The position numbers and the translations under genes are program-made. The notes under the pieces were generated by a model. It did not search any database. It was not told the origin of the DNA and was given only the letters and a program-made list of their open reading frames with translations. This document shows positions 31,572 through 40,737 of a stretch of 64,000 bases of DNA, in pieces. The stretch is taken from assembly GCF_000970675.1 (NCBI RefSeq), contig NZ_LAJA01000007.1:1-64000 (forward strand), in the 5' to 3' direction. Position 1 is the first letter of the stretch, and each line of letters opens with the position of its first letter. This DNA is from Domibacillus tundrae (GTDB taxonomy: Bacteria; Bacillota; Bacilli; Bacillales; Domibacillaceae).

Positions 31572-33467
31572 TTATTTTAAGAAAACACGCACTTTGCTCC
31601 CTCTTTCCACTTTAACGCCTTGTTTTGGGGACTGGGAAGCGACGGTATTGCCCGTCCCTTCAATGACAATATCGATATTGATCAGCTGCTCCTTTAATTT
31701 TTCTTTCGATAATCCGATCAAATTCGGCACACTGACGAGATCCGGATCGTTCCATGTTTTTTCTTTTTCGATCTGATTCATTTGTTTTGGCACATGAAGC
31801 AGCGGCAAAATGTCCTCCATCATCTTCCCAACAATCGGTGCCGCCACGGTGCCGCCAAACTGAACAGTGCCTTTCGGATTATCAATCGCCGTATAAATAA
31901 CGACTTTGGGATCATTAGCAGGCGCAGTACCAATAAATGAAACGATATGGTTGTTTTCCAAATAGCGCCCATCCTTTGCTTTTTGTGCGGTTCCCGTTTT
32001 TCCGCCAACGCGGTATCCGTCCACAAACGCATTTCGTCCTGTTCCTTTTGCCACAACACTTTCAAGCGCACGCCGCACTTCCTTTGATGTTTCTTCAGAT
32101 ATGACTTGGCGCACTTTTTTCGGTTTATGAACGGCTTCTGTTTTCCCTGTTACAGGGTTTGTCCAGCTTTTCGCCACAAATGGCTCATATAAAATGCCGC
32201 CATTTACCGCTGCTGAGACAGCTGCTACTTGCTGAATGGGTGTGACGGCAACTCCTTGTCCAAAAGCTGCAGTCGCTGCTTCTACCGGTCCTGCTGATTG
32301 TTCAGTAAATAAAATACCACTCCCTTCACCATATAAATCAATGCCTGTTTTCTCTCCAAATCCGAACTTGCGAATGTAAGTAAAGAGTTTTTTTTCACCT
32401 AAGCGGGAACCGAGTTCAACAAAGCCCGGGTTGCACGAATTCTCGACTACTTCAAGAAACGTTTGATGGCCATGTCCTTCCCGTTTCCAGCAGCGCAGCC
32501 GCGTCCCATTTACTTCCACATGACCCGGATCAAAAAAATGCTCCTGATCAAGATCAACCTCTTTTTCTTCCAGCGCAGCTGCCAGTGTAATGATCTTAAA
32601 GGTAGATCCTGGTTCAAATGTGCTCCATACTGGCAAATTCCGGTTGTATATGTCCGGATCATATTCATTGAATCGGGCCGGGTCATATGACGGGCGGGAT
32701 GACATCGCGAGAATAGCACCTGTATTTGGATCCATCGCAATGCTCATCGCTGCATCAGGCTTGTACGTTTTTTCCGCTTGATCAAGCTCTCTTTCCATCA
32801 CCGCTTGAATGTCTGCATCAATGGTCAACTGCAAATCCATTCCATTAACTGGTGCTTCGTAATCATTTGCAAGTCCAGGCATCTGGTTTCCTTTTGCATC
32901 GGTATACATTTGAATAGAACCCAGTGTTCCAGATAGTTTCTTATCATAATATGCTTCAATGCCGGCGAGCCCTTGATTATCCGCGCCCGTAAATCCGATA
33001 ATGTGGGCGAGCCGGTCTTTTAGTACGTAATTTCGGATCGAGTCCTCCCCAACCCAAACTCCTTTCAACTGAAGATCTGTTACAGCTCGTGCTGTTTCAG
33101 CCGATAAATGCCTCCCTTTTGAGGAAAGACGTTCGATGGATGAACGTTTTGTCATCCGTTCATATAAAACGGACTCTTTCTCACCAAGAACAGCTGCAAG
33201 CTTCTCAGCAGCCTGTTTTGGGTCATCAATTTGAGCAGGAATGACATAAACCGTTGGTGCGTTTTTATTGCCAACAAGAATATCTCCCTTGCGATCCAGG
33301 ATGAGGCCACGCTCCGGTTCTGCAGGAATGCTTCTTCCCCAAAGTTCTTCTGCTTTGTCCGTCAATTCACCTCCATTTACCAATTGGATATAACCCGTGC
33401 GGACAATTAAAGCCGAAAAGGCCACAAAAGACAAAACGAGTATCCAAAACATTCGAACCCGCATCAT
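31572..33467 (-). CDS. spoVD: Sporulation-specific penicillin-binding protein SpoVD
   Basis: Class B transpeptidase needed for spore cortex, partner of SpoVE. After an N-terminal membrane anchor (about 5-25) comes the dimerisation domain and then a transpeptidase domain with active-site motifs STFK (about 290), SCN (about 345) and KTGT (about 480). It ends with one PASTA domain. The start is the ATG-ATG pair after AAAAGGAG; a GTG two codons upstream is less well placed. The paralogous pbpB lies just upstream, as in B. subtilis. Confidence 0.95.
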   Translation of the reverse strand: MMRVRMFWILVLSFVAFSALIVRTGYIQLVNGGELTDKAEELWGRSIPAEPERGLILDRKGDILVGNKNAPTVYVIPAQIDDPKQAAEKLAAVLGEKESVLYERMTKRSSIERLSSKGRHLSAETARAVTDLQLKGVWVGEDSIRNYVLKDRLAHIIGFTGADNQGLAGIEAYYDKKLSGTLGSIQMYTDAKGNQMPGLANDYEAPVNGMDLQLTIDADIQAVMERELDQAEKTYKPDAAMSIAMDPNTGAILAMSSRPSYDPARFNEYDPDIYNRNLPVWSTFEPGSTFKIITLAAALEEKEVDLDQEHFFDPGHVEVNGTRLRCWKREGHGHQTFLEVVENSCNPGFVELGSRLGEKKLFTYIRKFGFGEKTGIDLYGEGSGILFTEQSAGPVEAATAAFGQGVAVTPIQQVAAVSAAVNGGILYEPFVAKSWTNPVTGKTEAVHKPKKVRQVISEETSKEVRRALESVVAKGTGRNAFVDGYRVGGKTGTAQKAKDGRYLENNHIVSFIGTAPANDPKVVIYTAIDNPKGTVQFGGTVAAPIVGKMMEDILPLLHVPKQMNQIEKEKTWNDPDLVSVPNLIGLSKEKLKEQLINIDIVIEGTGNTVASQSPKQGVKVERGSKVRVFLK

Positions 33468-33516
33468 ACACACTCCTTTTCTTCATGATCATATGCAGCA
33501 TGAAAAAAAAGTTGAC

Positions 33517-33566
33517 AAAAAAAAGGCTGTCTCAAATTCAAAGTGCCTGGCACTCTTGAGACAACC
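33517..33566 (-). terminator. Terminator after pbpB
   Basis: GGTTGTCTCAA pairs with TTGAGACAGCC (one G-U) around an inner self-complementary GTGCCAGGCAC, and the minus strand continues with eight T. The inner GTGCCTGGCAC palindrome makes a two-tier hairpin. Confidence 0.85.
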
Positions 33567-33577
33567 CTTTTTATTCT

Positions 33578-35785
33578 TTACCCGGATTGATCTGACTCTT
33601 CATTCGCTTTTTTGTTTGCTTCTTCAGCACTTCCTGGCTTTTCAAGCTTAATGATCAGCTTTTGACCTTCTTTTATTGCGTCGTCTGCTTGAATGTTTTG
33701 TGAAATAACATAACCAGAACCTGAATAGCTTACTTTGAGCCCGACACTTTGAGCTACTTTCATTACATCGCGGATCGCCCAGCCGGTCATATTCGGCATC
33801 GTCCATTTATCAGATGTCAGCAACACTGCTTTTTCACCTTGAAGCAGCTTTTCACCGGCCGCCGGCACTTGCTTGACAATTTCATTGCCAGTGCCAATAA
33901 TAACCGGATCCACACCGGATGCCGCATACGCTTCACGCGCTTCAAATGTTTTCTGGCCAGTAAAATCTTTCAGTTCAACCGTTTGAGACGTGATCGTTTC
34001 ATCCGGCTGTATATTTAAATACTGGAGGCTGTTACGCATCACTGGATTAAAAATTTTTGAGACAGGCGCTGAGCCGGATTCATTGTCTAATTTCGGCTGC
34101 GCAACAGCTGCATACACGATCAGTTCTGGATCATCTTTCGGCGCCATGCCAATAAACGAGAATAAATAATTGTTTGTTCCTGTTAAATACCGCCCGTCTT
34201 CCCCTACTAACTGTGCAGTTCCTGTTTTCCCGGCTATATCGTACCCTTCAATATGATACGGTTTCCCGGTGCCATGTTCAGCTGTGATGACCGTTTCAAG
34301 GATGTCTAGTGTTTCAGCAGCTGTTTCTTTAGAAATCGGCTCACCGACAACCTCTGGTTCTGTGTTCACAATTGTTTTACCGGTCGTATTATCAATAATT
34401 TTGTCAATAATATACGGCTTCATCATTTTCCCGCCGTTTGCGATGGCTGTTGCCGCTTGGAGCATTTGCATCGCATTGACGGTCGATCCTTGACCAAATG
34501 CAGTCGTTACTTGTTCAAGCGGATAATTGAACAAAATGCTTCCCGACGCTTCACTTGGCAGTTCAATGTCTGTTTTTTGGCCGAAATGGAAATCCTCAAG
34601 ATATTGCCTGAATACACTAGGGGTCATTTCTTCGAGCATATTGGCGATGGCGACGTTTGAAGACCGCTGAATCCCTTCTTCATACGTAATTTCACCCCAG
34701 CCGGCACCTCCATTATGATCCCGAATACGATTTGGTCCAATGCTGTATGTTCCAGATTTATAAGTGGCCTCCGGATTAAACACGCCTTCTTCAATTGCCG
34801 CCGCCAACGTAAAAATTTTCATCGTTGAACCCGGCTCATACGAATACTCGACAAGATCATTCATCCAGTTTACGTCAAGCCCTTCACGTGTGCCTGGATG
34901 GAACGTCGGCCGCTGGCTCATCGCCAAAATTTTGCCCGTTTTTGCTTCTGCTACAACGGCAAAAGCTTCTGCAGGATTGTATTGGGCTTCTACTTCATTC
35001 AAAGCATCCTCCATAAACGTCTGAATTTTAGAATCAATGGTCAAATACATATGATCGCCATCTTCCGGCTCAGCGACCATTTCCTGCTTTTCTGGAAGTA
35101 AATAGCCCCATAAATCACTTGTATAGCGAATTTTCCCATCTGTTCCCTGCAAATACTTCTCATATGATTTTTCGATGCCCATTTGACCTTCCGTTTCAAA
35201 TGTGACATTCGCATTTTTGTCTTCTTTTTCAATTTGCTGTGTAAAGCCAATTAAGTGCGACGCAAATGTCCCATTCGGATAAAACCGTTTCGCCTGACGA
35301 ATAAATGTAATGCCAGGCAGGTTCTCTTCTTCAATTTGCAGCTTAACACTATTCGACAAACCACGTCCGGCCTTTCCAAACTCCACCTGAAACGGATCTC
35401 CATCTTTTTTTAGCCGCGCCAATATATCCGCTTCATCCATATCAATGTATTTCGCTAATACTTTGGCCGTTTTTTCCGGATCTGTTACGTGATTTGGAGA
35501 CTCCGGATTTGTCGTAACGGAATCATCCAAAATTGCGGCAATTGTAAAGGAAGTTGCATCCTCTGCAATGATTTCACCATTTGTGTCATAAATCGTCCCT
35601 CTGCTCGCTTCAAGGACATCGGTGCGCATATATTTTTCGAGCGCTTCGTTTTTTAGTTCATGTCCATCTGCTTTTCCCGTTGCCTGAATATAGAGGACTC
35701 GTGAAAATAAGATAAAAAAGAGGAGGGCGAACCCAATGTACAGGATCGCAGCTCCTATTTTTCGATTGTTTCTATTTTCCATCAT
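33578..35785 (-). CDS. pbpB: Penicillin-binding protein 2B (septal transpeptidase)
   Basis: Essential class B transpeptidase of the division septum. The 735-residue protein has an N-terminal membrane anchor (about 10-32), an N-terminal dimerisation domain, and the transpeptidase motifs STMK (about 320), SSN (about 375) and KTGT, followed by two PASTA repeats and an acidic tail. Its first ATG overlaps the ftsL stop in ATGATG, so either of two adjacent starts is possible. Confidence 0.96.
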   Translation of the reverse strand: MMENRNNRKIGAAILYIGFALLFFILFSRVLYIQATGKADGHELKNEALEKYMRTDVLEASRGTIYDTNGEIIAEDATSFTIAAILDDSVTTNPESPNHVTDPEKTAKVLAKYIDMDEADILARLKKDGDPFQVEFGKAGRGLSNSVKLQIEEENLPGITFIRQAKRFYPNGTFASHLIGFTQQIEKEDKNANVTFETEGQMGIEKSYEKYLQGTDGKIRYTSDLWGYLLPEKQEMVAEPEDGDHMYLTIDSKIQTFMEDALNEVEAQYNPAEAFAVVAEAKTGKILAMSQRPTFHPGTREGLDVNWMNDLVEYSYEPGSTMKIFTLAAAIEEGVFNPEATYKSGTYSIGPNRIRDHNGGAGWGEITYEEGIQRSSNVAIANMLEEMTPSVFRQYLEDFHFGQKTDIELPSEASGSILFNYPLEQVTTAFGQGSTVNAMQMLQAATAIANGGKMMKPYIIDKIIDNTTGKTIVNTEPEVVGEPISKETAAETLDILETVITAEHGTGKPYHIEGYDIAGKTGTAQLVGEDGRYLTGTNNYLFSFIGMAPKDDPELIVYAAVAQPKLDNESGSAPVSKIFNPVMRNSLQYLNIQPDETITSQTVELKDFTGQKTFEAREAYAASGVDPVIIGTGNEIVKQVPAAGEKLLQGEKAVLLTSDKWTMPNMTGWAIRDVMKVAQSVGLKVSYSGSGYVISQNIQADDAIKEGQKLIIKLEKPGSAEEANKKANEESDQSG

Positions 35786-36132
35786 TTCGGTTCAACAACC
35801 TTAATATTTTGATCACTTAAATCCAGTCCCATTGCTTTCGCACGTTCCCAAATTTTTTCGTATGTGCTTTCTTCACTAATTTGAACTTCAAGGTCATGGT
35901 TAACTTTTTCCTGTTCCTGGATCTTTACATCCATGTCTTGAATTTGTTTGTTCGTTTCATAAATGGCCGCCTGCGTCGAAATGAGCTTGGCACACATAAA
36001 GCAAACGGTTAACACAACAACAAGAAACAAGACTTTTTCTCCCGGTGTAAAAAACTGCCTGCTTACCTTCCGCTGCTTGACGGGAGCCGTTTTTGGCTGG
36101 TTAACAACTGGCTGTTTCGCTGTATTGTTCAT
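35782..36132 (-). CDS. ftsL: Cell division protein FtsL
   Basis: Small bitopic division protein that forms a complex with DivIB and DivIC and helps activate Pbp2B. The 116-residue protein has a basic, proline-rich cytoplasmic N-terminus, one membrane segment (about 33-52) and an extracellular leucine-zipper-like coiled coil. Sequence similarity in this family is low; the position between rsmH and pbpB with overlap is the main support. Confidence 0.93.
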   Translation of the reverse strand: MNNTAKQPVVNQPKTAPVKQRKVSRQFFTPGEKVLFLVVVLTVCFMCAKLISTQAAIYETNKQIQDMDVKIQEQEKVNHDLEVQISEESTYEKIWERAKAMGLDLSDQNIKVVEPK

Positions 36133-36145
36133 TTAGATTCCCCCC

Positions 36146-37093
36146 CTAAACGGTTCCTTTTCTTTTTTCTGCAATGCGCAGCTTGGCAGACCGTGCACGG
36201 TTATTTTCTTCTAGTTCTTCTTCTGTCGGCACAATTGGTTTTCTGGTGACTAATTTTAAAACGGGTTCATATTCTTCAGGAATAATCGGCAACCCGGGCG
36301 GCAGTTCCGGACCTGTAGATGCTTCTCTAAAAACCGTTTTGCAAATGCGGTCCTCAAGCGAGTGAAATGTAATAACACTGATCCGGCCGTTAATACTTAA
36401 TAAGTCAATCGCATCATGAAGCGAGCGTTCAAATACGCCAAGCTCGTCGTTTACGGCAATCCGAATGGCTTGAAACACTCGCTTAGACGGATGTCCGCCT
36501 TTTCTTCTTGCCGGCGCCGGAATAGCATCTTTTATTAGTTCCGTCAGCTGACCCGTCGTTTCAATTGGCCTAATCTCTCGTGCGGCTTCAATTTTGCGGA
36601 CAATCTGCTTAGAAAATTTTTCTTCCCCGTACTTAAAAAAAATGCGGACAAGCTGTTCAAATGACCATTCATTCACAACGTGGTACGCCGACAATGGAGC
36701 ACTTTTATCCATTCGCATATCAAGCGGCGCGTCATGGTGATAGCTGAATCCTCGTTCTGGTGTATCGAGCTGCGGCGATGAAACACCCAAGTCATACAAA
36801 ATGCCATCAACTTCCGTAACGCCTCGTTCATGAAGCTCTTCTTTCACATGCTCAAAGTTGCTTTTTATAAATTCAACACGATCAGCAAACGGCTCAAGCC
36901 GTTTTTTTGCATGTTTGATCGCGGTTTCATCCTGATCAAATGCGAACAATTTCCCGTCAGGTCCGAGTTGCGAAAGCAAATACTCACTATGGCCTGCTCC
37001 GCCAAGCGTACAATCTACATAAATTCCATCAGGGCGAATATTCAGCCCGTCGACCGTTTCACGAAGCAATACGGTCGTATGATTAAATTCCAT
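36146..37093 (-). CDS. rsmH: 16S rRNA (cytosine-1402-N4)-methyltransferase RsmH
   Basis: SAM-dependent methyltransferase of the decoding centre (also called MraW). The 315-residue protein has the SAM motif [15 protein letters not shown] near residue 25, [18 protein letters not shown] near residue 95, and the C-terminal [10 protein letters not shown] and [15 protein letters not shown] choose the ATG of [14 protein letters not shown]; an earlier ATG lies inside mraZ and adds a poorly conserved stretch. Confidence 0.95.
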   Translation of the reverse strand: MEFNHTTVLLRETVDGLNIRPDGIYVDCTLGGAGHSEYLLSQLGPDGKLFAFDQDETAIKHAKKRLEPFADRVEFIKSNFEHVKEELHERGVTEVDGILYDLGVSSPQLDTPERGFSYHHDAPLDMRMDKSAPLSAYHVVNEWSFEQLVRIFFKYGEEKFSKQIVRKIEAAREIRPIETTGQLTELIKDAIPAPARRKGGHPSKRVFQAIRIAVNDELGVFERSLHDAIDLLSINGRISVITFHSLEDRICKTVFREASTGPELPPGLPIIPEEYEPVLKLVTRKPIVPTEEELEENNRARSAKLRIAEKRKGTV

Positions 37094-37115
37094 TTTCTTA
37101 TCAGTCCAATCAACG

Positions 37116-37547
37116 TTATAAATCAAAATCAGTTAAATTTTCAGCAATGTCTGCGAATGAGTCCGCTGACGCTTCCAAGTACTCGTCCCACTTTGATGCG
37201 TTCCAAATTTCCATCCGATTTGAAACACCAACAATGACACATTCTTTCTGAAGCAATGCGTAGTGCAAAAGCGGATCAGGAATATTTATTCTCCCCTGCC
37301 GGTCAAGTTTACAGTCATTTGCGCCCGAGAAAAAAAAGCGGGTAAACGCACGCGCATCTTTTTTTGTCAGGGGCAAAGTGGAAAGCTTTTCCTCCAGCAC
37401 TTCCCATTCATCAAGCGGGTAAACAAATAAACACTCGTCCAGGCCACGCGTCACAATAAATTTTTTGCCGGCATCACCACGAAATTTCGCTGGAATAATC
37501 AACCTGCCTTTTTCATCGATTGAATGACGGTATTCTCCCATGAACAT
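37116..37547 (-). CDS. mraZ: Transcriptional regulator MraZ
   Basis: AbrB-fold DNA-binding protein that represses the dcw cluster from its own promoter region. The 143-residue product shows two SpoVT-AbrB-like halves: [21 protein letters not shown] and [21 protein letters not shown] (each motif starting near residues 3 and 70). It is the first gene of the dcw cluster, with TGGG-type repeats just upstream. Confidence 0.95.
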   Translation of the reverse strand: MFMGEYRHSIDEKGRLIIPAKFRGDAGKKFIVTRGLDECLFVYPLDEWEVLEEKLSTLPLTKKDARAFTRFFFSGANDCKLDRQGRINIPDPLLHYALLQKECVIVGVSNRMEIWNASKWDEYLEASADSFADIAENLTDFDL

Positions 37548-37554
37548 GGTGCGT

Positions 37555-37609
37555 CCCCACTTTCTACACTAACTTTACCACATCCCCCCACTTTGCACCA
37601 CCCATTTCA
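37555..37609 (-). promoter_or_regulatory. Candidate MraZ operator repeats before mraZ
   Basis: The minus strand upstream of mraZ contains two exact AAAGTGGGG repeats (37555-37563 and 37586-37594), a third TGGG (in ATGGGTGG) upstream, and a TGTGGT between them. Spacings from the second repeat are about 10 and 21 bases, close to one and two helical turns. MraZ proteins are known to bind short TGGG-type direct repeats in this location. Confidence 0.55.
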
Positions 37610-37636
37610 TAATGAGCTCTATTCCTTTTTTGCGCG

Positions 37637-37664
37637 TAAAAAAAGCCTGCCCAAAAGGCAGACT
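37637..37664 (-). terminator. Terminator after bshC
   Basis: AGTCTGCC pairs with GGCAGGCT (8 bp, one G-U) over a five-base loop, followed by TTTTTTT on the minus strand. It starts a few bases after the bshC stop and separates bshC from mraZ. Confidence 0.85.
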
Positions 37665-37670
37665 TTTCAT

Positions 37671-39287
37671 TTACATGTATAAGATGTAATGACTTCCATC
37701 ATGCTGATATGACTGATCCATTAATTCGTCGATAAATGAAGGACCGTATTCATTTAAGAAAGGATATAAATTCCACACTCTTTCCTGCAGCCCGTCTGGC
37801 CGCAGGAAAGTTTCCACACGATTGAAACGGCGGAGCGCCGCTTCATGTGTCTGCTCTAGAACAGCGTCACTCTTCTGAAGAAGAATGTTAATTTGCCGCT
37901 CGTGGTACGATTTGTTTTTTTGAACGATCGGCATAAGCCCATTGTGAAGCGCCGCTGCACGCGCTTCAATTTTTTCATAGTTCGCCAGCAGTTCCTGCTT
38001 CATCTGTGCGACAAGTTCATGTAAGTGATGATCACGAACCGATTCGATATACGCAGCTTTCTCTTGTTGAACACCCCGCTGTACAGCCCTTTCAATTGGC
38101 ATCTCCATCTCTGAAAGGATACCCGCAACGTTTCGATCGACAATGGTTATATTTAAACGAGGGACAACCAACGGCATGTTCATTTTAAAATGCTCGAACG
38201 CGCCTTTTAATTCCGCCCAATACGCAATTTCCCCCGGTCCAGCGATAAATGCGAGCGTCGGAAACAGCCACTCCTGCATAAGCGGCCGCGTGACAACATT
38301 ATTGCTAAATGACTCAGGCGAAACTTCAAGAAGCTCCAATAAGCCTGCTTCGGTATACGTGCACCCGCTTTTACTGACGAACAGCCCGTTTTCTTTTTGG
38401 AGTAAATGGCGTTCGCCTTTTTCAATTAAAAATAAATTGGCTGGCTGTTCGCCTGTCTCAATAGCAGGAGCAAAACCCACATCCTTTATTTGCTGCTGCG
38501 TTTTTTTTACCGCTTCCGCCAGCTGGTCATTTTCTAAAATCAGCTGCTTGAAAAATGGCGTTTCGAGCTTTCGCAGCACAGGATCTGCCGCATCAATCAA
38601 CAGCAAGCCGTACTTTGCAAAAAAAGATCCAGTTAAAAACGTAAAAAATTCTGTAAACGTGCCGCTTTCCTCCACCGCTCTTTTTACGTCCCTGAGTAAT
38701 TGATTTGTATAATGTGTTTCTTTTAGACAGGCAAAAACGGATGTCACCCATTCAGACATCATTTTTTTATCAAAAACAGTATTTGACGCTGCCTGTTTTT
38801 TCACAAACCGTTCCGGATAGCCTATTTTCTGCATGCGTTCATTTTTTTCAATAAATACATGATTAACTTCCATTAAATCATGGTCTTCCCCGGCAATCCA
38901 AAAAATTGGCACGACTGGAATGCCGAGTTTTCCTTCCTGCTCCTTCGCTAAATGCAAAATAGAAATGATTTTATGTATAGAATATAAAGGCCCTGTTAAA
39001 AGTCCCGCCTGCTGGCCGCCGACGACCGCAACAGATGAAGGGTTCATTAACTTTTGCAGTGATTGCTCCACTTCGTTGGTGAGATGATGCGGTGTCATGT
39101 AGTTCCGGATAATGCCAGCTACTTCATCTCGTTTAAAACCCCTTGTCCGCACTTCTTCCGCACGTTGCTGAAAAGACTGCTGTGAAAATGGCTTATAATC
39201 AAAAAAGCCGCTGGCATGGGATGATCCGCTTATGTACTCTTTTACGAACGGGTTTAAAGCGGGAACAGAAATGCGTTCTTGTTCCAT
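37671..39287 (-). CDS. bshC: Bacillithiol biosynthesis cysteine-adding enzyme BshC
   Basis: Adds cysteine to glucosaminyl-malate, the last step of bacillithiol synthesis. The 538-residue protein is full length, with a nucleotide-binding Rossmann-like part (VAVVGGQQAGLLTGPLYSIHK near residue 90, PVFWIAGEDHDLMEVNH near residue 135) and the conserved PTLAFIAGPGEIAYWAELK. It occupies the yllB position of B. subtilis, just before mraZ. Confidence 0.94.
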   Translation of the reverse strand: MEQERISVPALNPFVKEYISGSSHASGFFDYKPFSQQSFQQRAEEVRTRGFKRDEVAGIIRNYMTPHHLTNEVEQSLQKLMNPSSVAVVGGQQAGLLTGPLYSIHKIISILHLAKEQEGKLGIPVVPIFWIAGEDHDLMEVNHVFIEKNERMQKIGYPERFVKKQAASNTVFDKKMMSEWVTSVFACLKETHYTNQLLRDVKRAVEESGTFTEFFTFLTGSFFAKYGLLLIDAADPVLRKLETPFFKQLILENDQLAEAVKKTQQQIKDVGFAPAIETGEQPANLFLIEKGERHLLQKENGLFVSKSGCTYTEAGLLELLEVSPESFSNNVVTRPLMQEWLFPTLAFIAGPGEIAYWAELKGAFEHFKMNMPLVVPRLNITIVDRNVAGILSEMEMPIERAVQRGVQQEKAAYIESVRDHHLHELVAQMKQELLANYEKIEARAAALHNGLMPIVQKNKSYHERQINILLQKSDAVLEQTHEAALRRFNRVETFLRPDGLQERVWNLYPFLNEYGPSFIDELMDQSYQHDGSHYILYM

Positions 39288-39326
39288 ACATTTACTTCCT
39301 TTCTTTCGGACAAATTTTCTTGTTAG

Positions 39327-39335
39327 AGTATACCA
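39327..39335 (-). promoter_or_regulatory. Possible extended -10 promoter of bshC
   Basis: The minus strand has TGGTATACT, an extended -10 (TGn plus TATACT), 40 bases before the bshC start. No good -35 hexamer is seen at the standard distance, which extended -10 promoters can tolerate. Confidence 0.4.
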
Positions 39336-39395
39336 CCTGACGGATTGAAAGGGAAAATAATGTGCCTGCTATACAACTATTATTTCAGAAAATTA

Positions 39396-39423
39396 TTGAC
39401 CTGATAATGATTATCATTATAAT
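39396..39423 (+). promoter_or_regulatory. Promoter with embedded Fur box, iron ABC transporter operon
   Basis: A -35 TTGACC (39396-39401) and perfect -10 TATAAT (39418-39423) flank a 16-base spacer. Fifteen of those bases are TGATAATGATTATCA (39402-39416), a perfect 7-1-7 palindrome and the core of the Fur consensus. Fur with iron would sit squarely between the promoter elements and repress the operon; iron starvation would release it. Confidence 0.92.
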
Positions 39424-39475
39424 TTAGTTGACAGCATTGCTGAACAAACGAACATAAAAGGAGCGTTTTTTTTCA

Positions 39476-40552
39476 ATGGCCAACAAAAAGTTTGGGTTTT
39501 TATCAGGATTACTCAGCATGTCGCTGCTTCTGGCTGCATGTGGAAACAATAACGAATCTGCCGGCACGGGTACGGCGTCTGATGAAGAGACGAAGGATGC
39601 TGGCGTTGTCAATTTGTATACGAGCCGTCATTATGAAACAGATGATGCGCTTTTCGACCAGTTCACAGAAGAAACAGGCATTGAAGTGAATGTTGTTAAG
39701 GGCGAAGAAGACGAATTAATGGAGCGGCTTACTCGTGAAGGTGAAGCGACAGAAGCCGACTTGTTTTACACAGCAGATGCAGGCCGCCTGCACTGGGCAA
39801 AAGAAAAAGGCCTGCTTCAAAGCGTAGAAAGCGACACATTGAATGCAAATGTGCCAGAAAATTACCGCGATGTTGACAACCAATGGTTCGGACTCACAAA
39901 ACGTGCCCGCATCATCGTTTATGCAAAAGATCGTGTACAGCCGGAAGATTTGTCCACTTATGAAGCGTTAACAGAAGAGCAATGGAATAAAAAAGTATTA
40001 ATCCGCTCTTCAGACAATGTTTATAATCAGTCACTTGTTGCATCATTCATTTCATTAAACGGAGCAGATGCTGCGAAAGAATGGGCACAAGGCATTGTAA
40101 ACAACATGGCACGCGATCCGGAAGGCGGAGATCGTGATCAGGCTAAAGCGGTTGTTGCCGGAATTGGCGATGCAGCCGTTATGAACACATACTACTTTGG
40201 CCAGCTATTGAACTCTGAAGATGCAGAAGAAGTAAAAGTCGCAGAACAGCTTGGTGTGTTCTTCCCGAACCAGGAAACAACAGGTACACATGTGAACGTC
40301 AGCGGTGCTGGTGTGACAAAACATGCAAAAAACAAAGAAAATGCCATCAAGTTTTTAGAATTTTTGTCTAGCGAAGATGCGCAGGGGCAATTTTCTGAAG
40401 CAAACTTTGAATACCCGGTCAATCCGAATGTAGAACCGGCTGAGCTGCTCGCTTCCTGGGGTGAATTTAAAGCGCAGGATTTGAACTTGTCAGAGCTTGG
40501 CAAGTACAATGCGGATGCATTAAAACTGATGAACGAGGCTGGCTGGAAATAA
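39476..40552 (+). CDS. Ferric iron ABC transporter substrate-binding lipoprotein
   Basis: FbpA/FutA-family iron(III)-binding protein anchored outside the membrane. The signal peptide ends in the lipobox LAAC (Cys22), the target of the LspA encoded in this window. The solute-binding fold begins VVNLYTSRHYETDDALFDQF, and NTYYFGQL (about 235) carries the adjacent tyrosines typical of ferric ligands. The start follows AAAGGAG at a rather long 12-base spacing. It is the first gene of a Fur-box-controlled operon. Confidence 0.93.
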   Translation: MANKKFGFLSGLLSMSLLLAACGNNNESAGTGTASDEETKDAGVVNLYTSRHYETDDALFDQFTEETGIEVNVVKGEEDELMERLTREGEATEADLFYTADAGRLHWAKEKGLLQSVESDTLNANVPENYRDVDNQWFGLTKRARIIVYAKDRVQPEDLSTYEALTEEQWNKKVLIRSSDNVYNQSLVASFISLNGADAAKEWAQGIVNNMARDPEGGDRDQAKAVVAGIGDAAVMNTYYFGQLLNSEDAEEVKVAEQLGVFFPNQETTGTHVNVSGAGVTKHAKNKENAIKFLEFLSSEDAQGQFSEANFEYPVNPNVEPAELLASWGEFKAQDLNLSELGKYNADALKLMNEAGWK

Positions 40553-40560
40553 TGTTGGGA

Positions 40561-40587
40561 GGCAGGCTGCTTAAAAGCCTGCCTTTT
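40561..40587 (+). terminator. Hairpin between binding-protein and permease genes
   Basis: GGCAGGCT and AGCCTGCC form a perfect 8-bp stem with a short loop, followed by TTTTCTGTGT. In this position it probably terminates part of the transcripts, giving more binding protein than membrane components. Confidence 0.7.
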
Positions 40588-40737
40588 CTGTGTCAAAAAA
40601 CGACATGCTCTTGTATTTTTCAAACGGTTTTCATACTATAAGAAGAGTGCAGTTGATAGAAGGAACTTCTTCTAAAACCGTGCACGTCCTGTGCACAACG
40701 AATAAGCCAGAACATCCTGTTCAAGTGAGGTATCTAT

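Noticed and set aside
33525-33566. GTGCCTGGCAC palindrome as a mobile repeat
   Set aside because: It is the inner part of the pbpB terminator hairpin and occurs only once in the window.
38143-38703. Plus-strand open frame of 186 codons opposite bshC
   Set aside because: It lies antisense within a fully conserved enzyme gene and has no translation signals.
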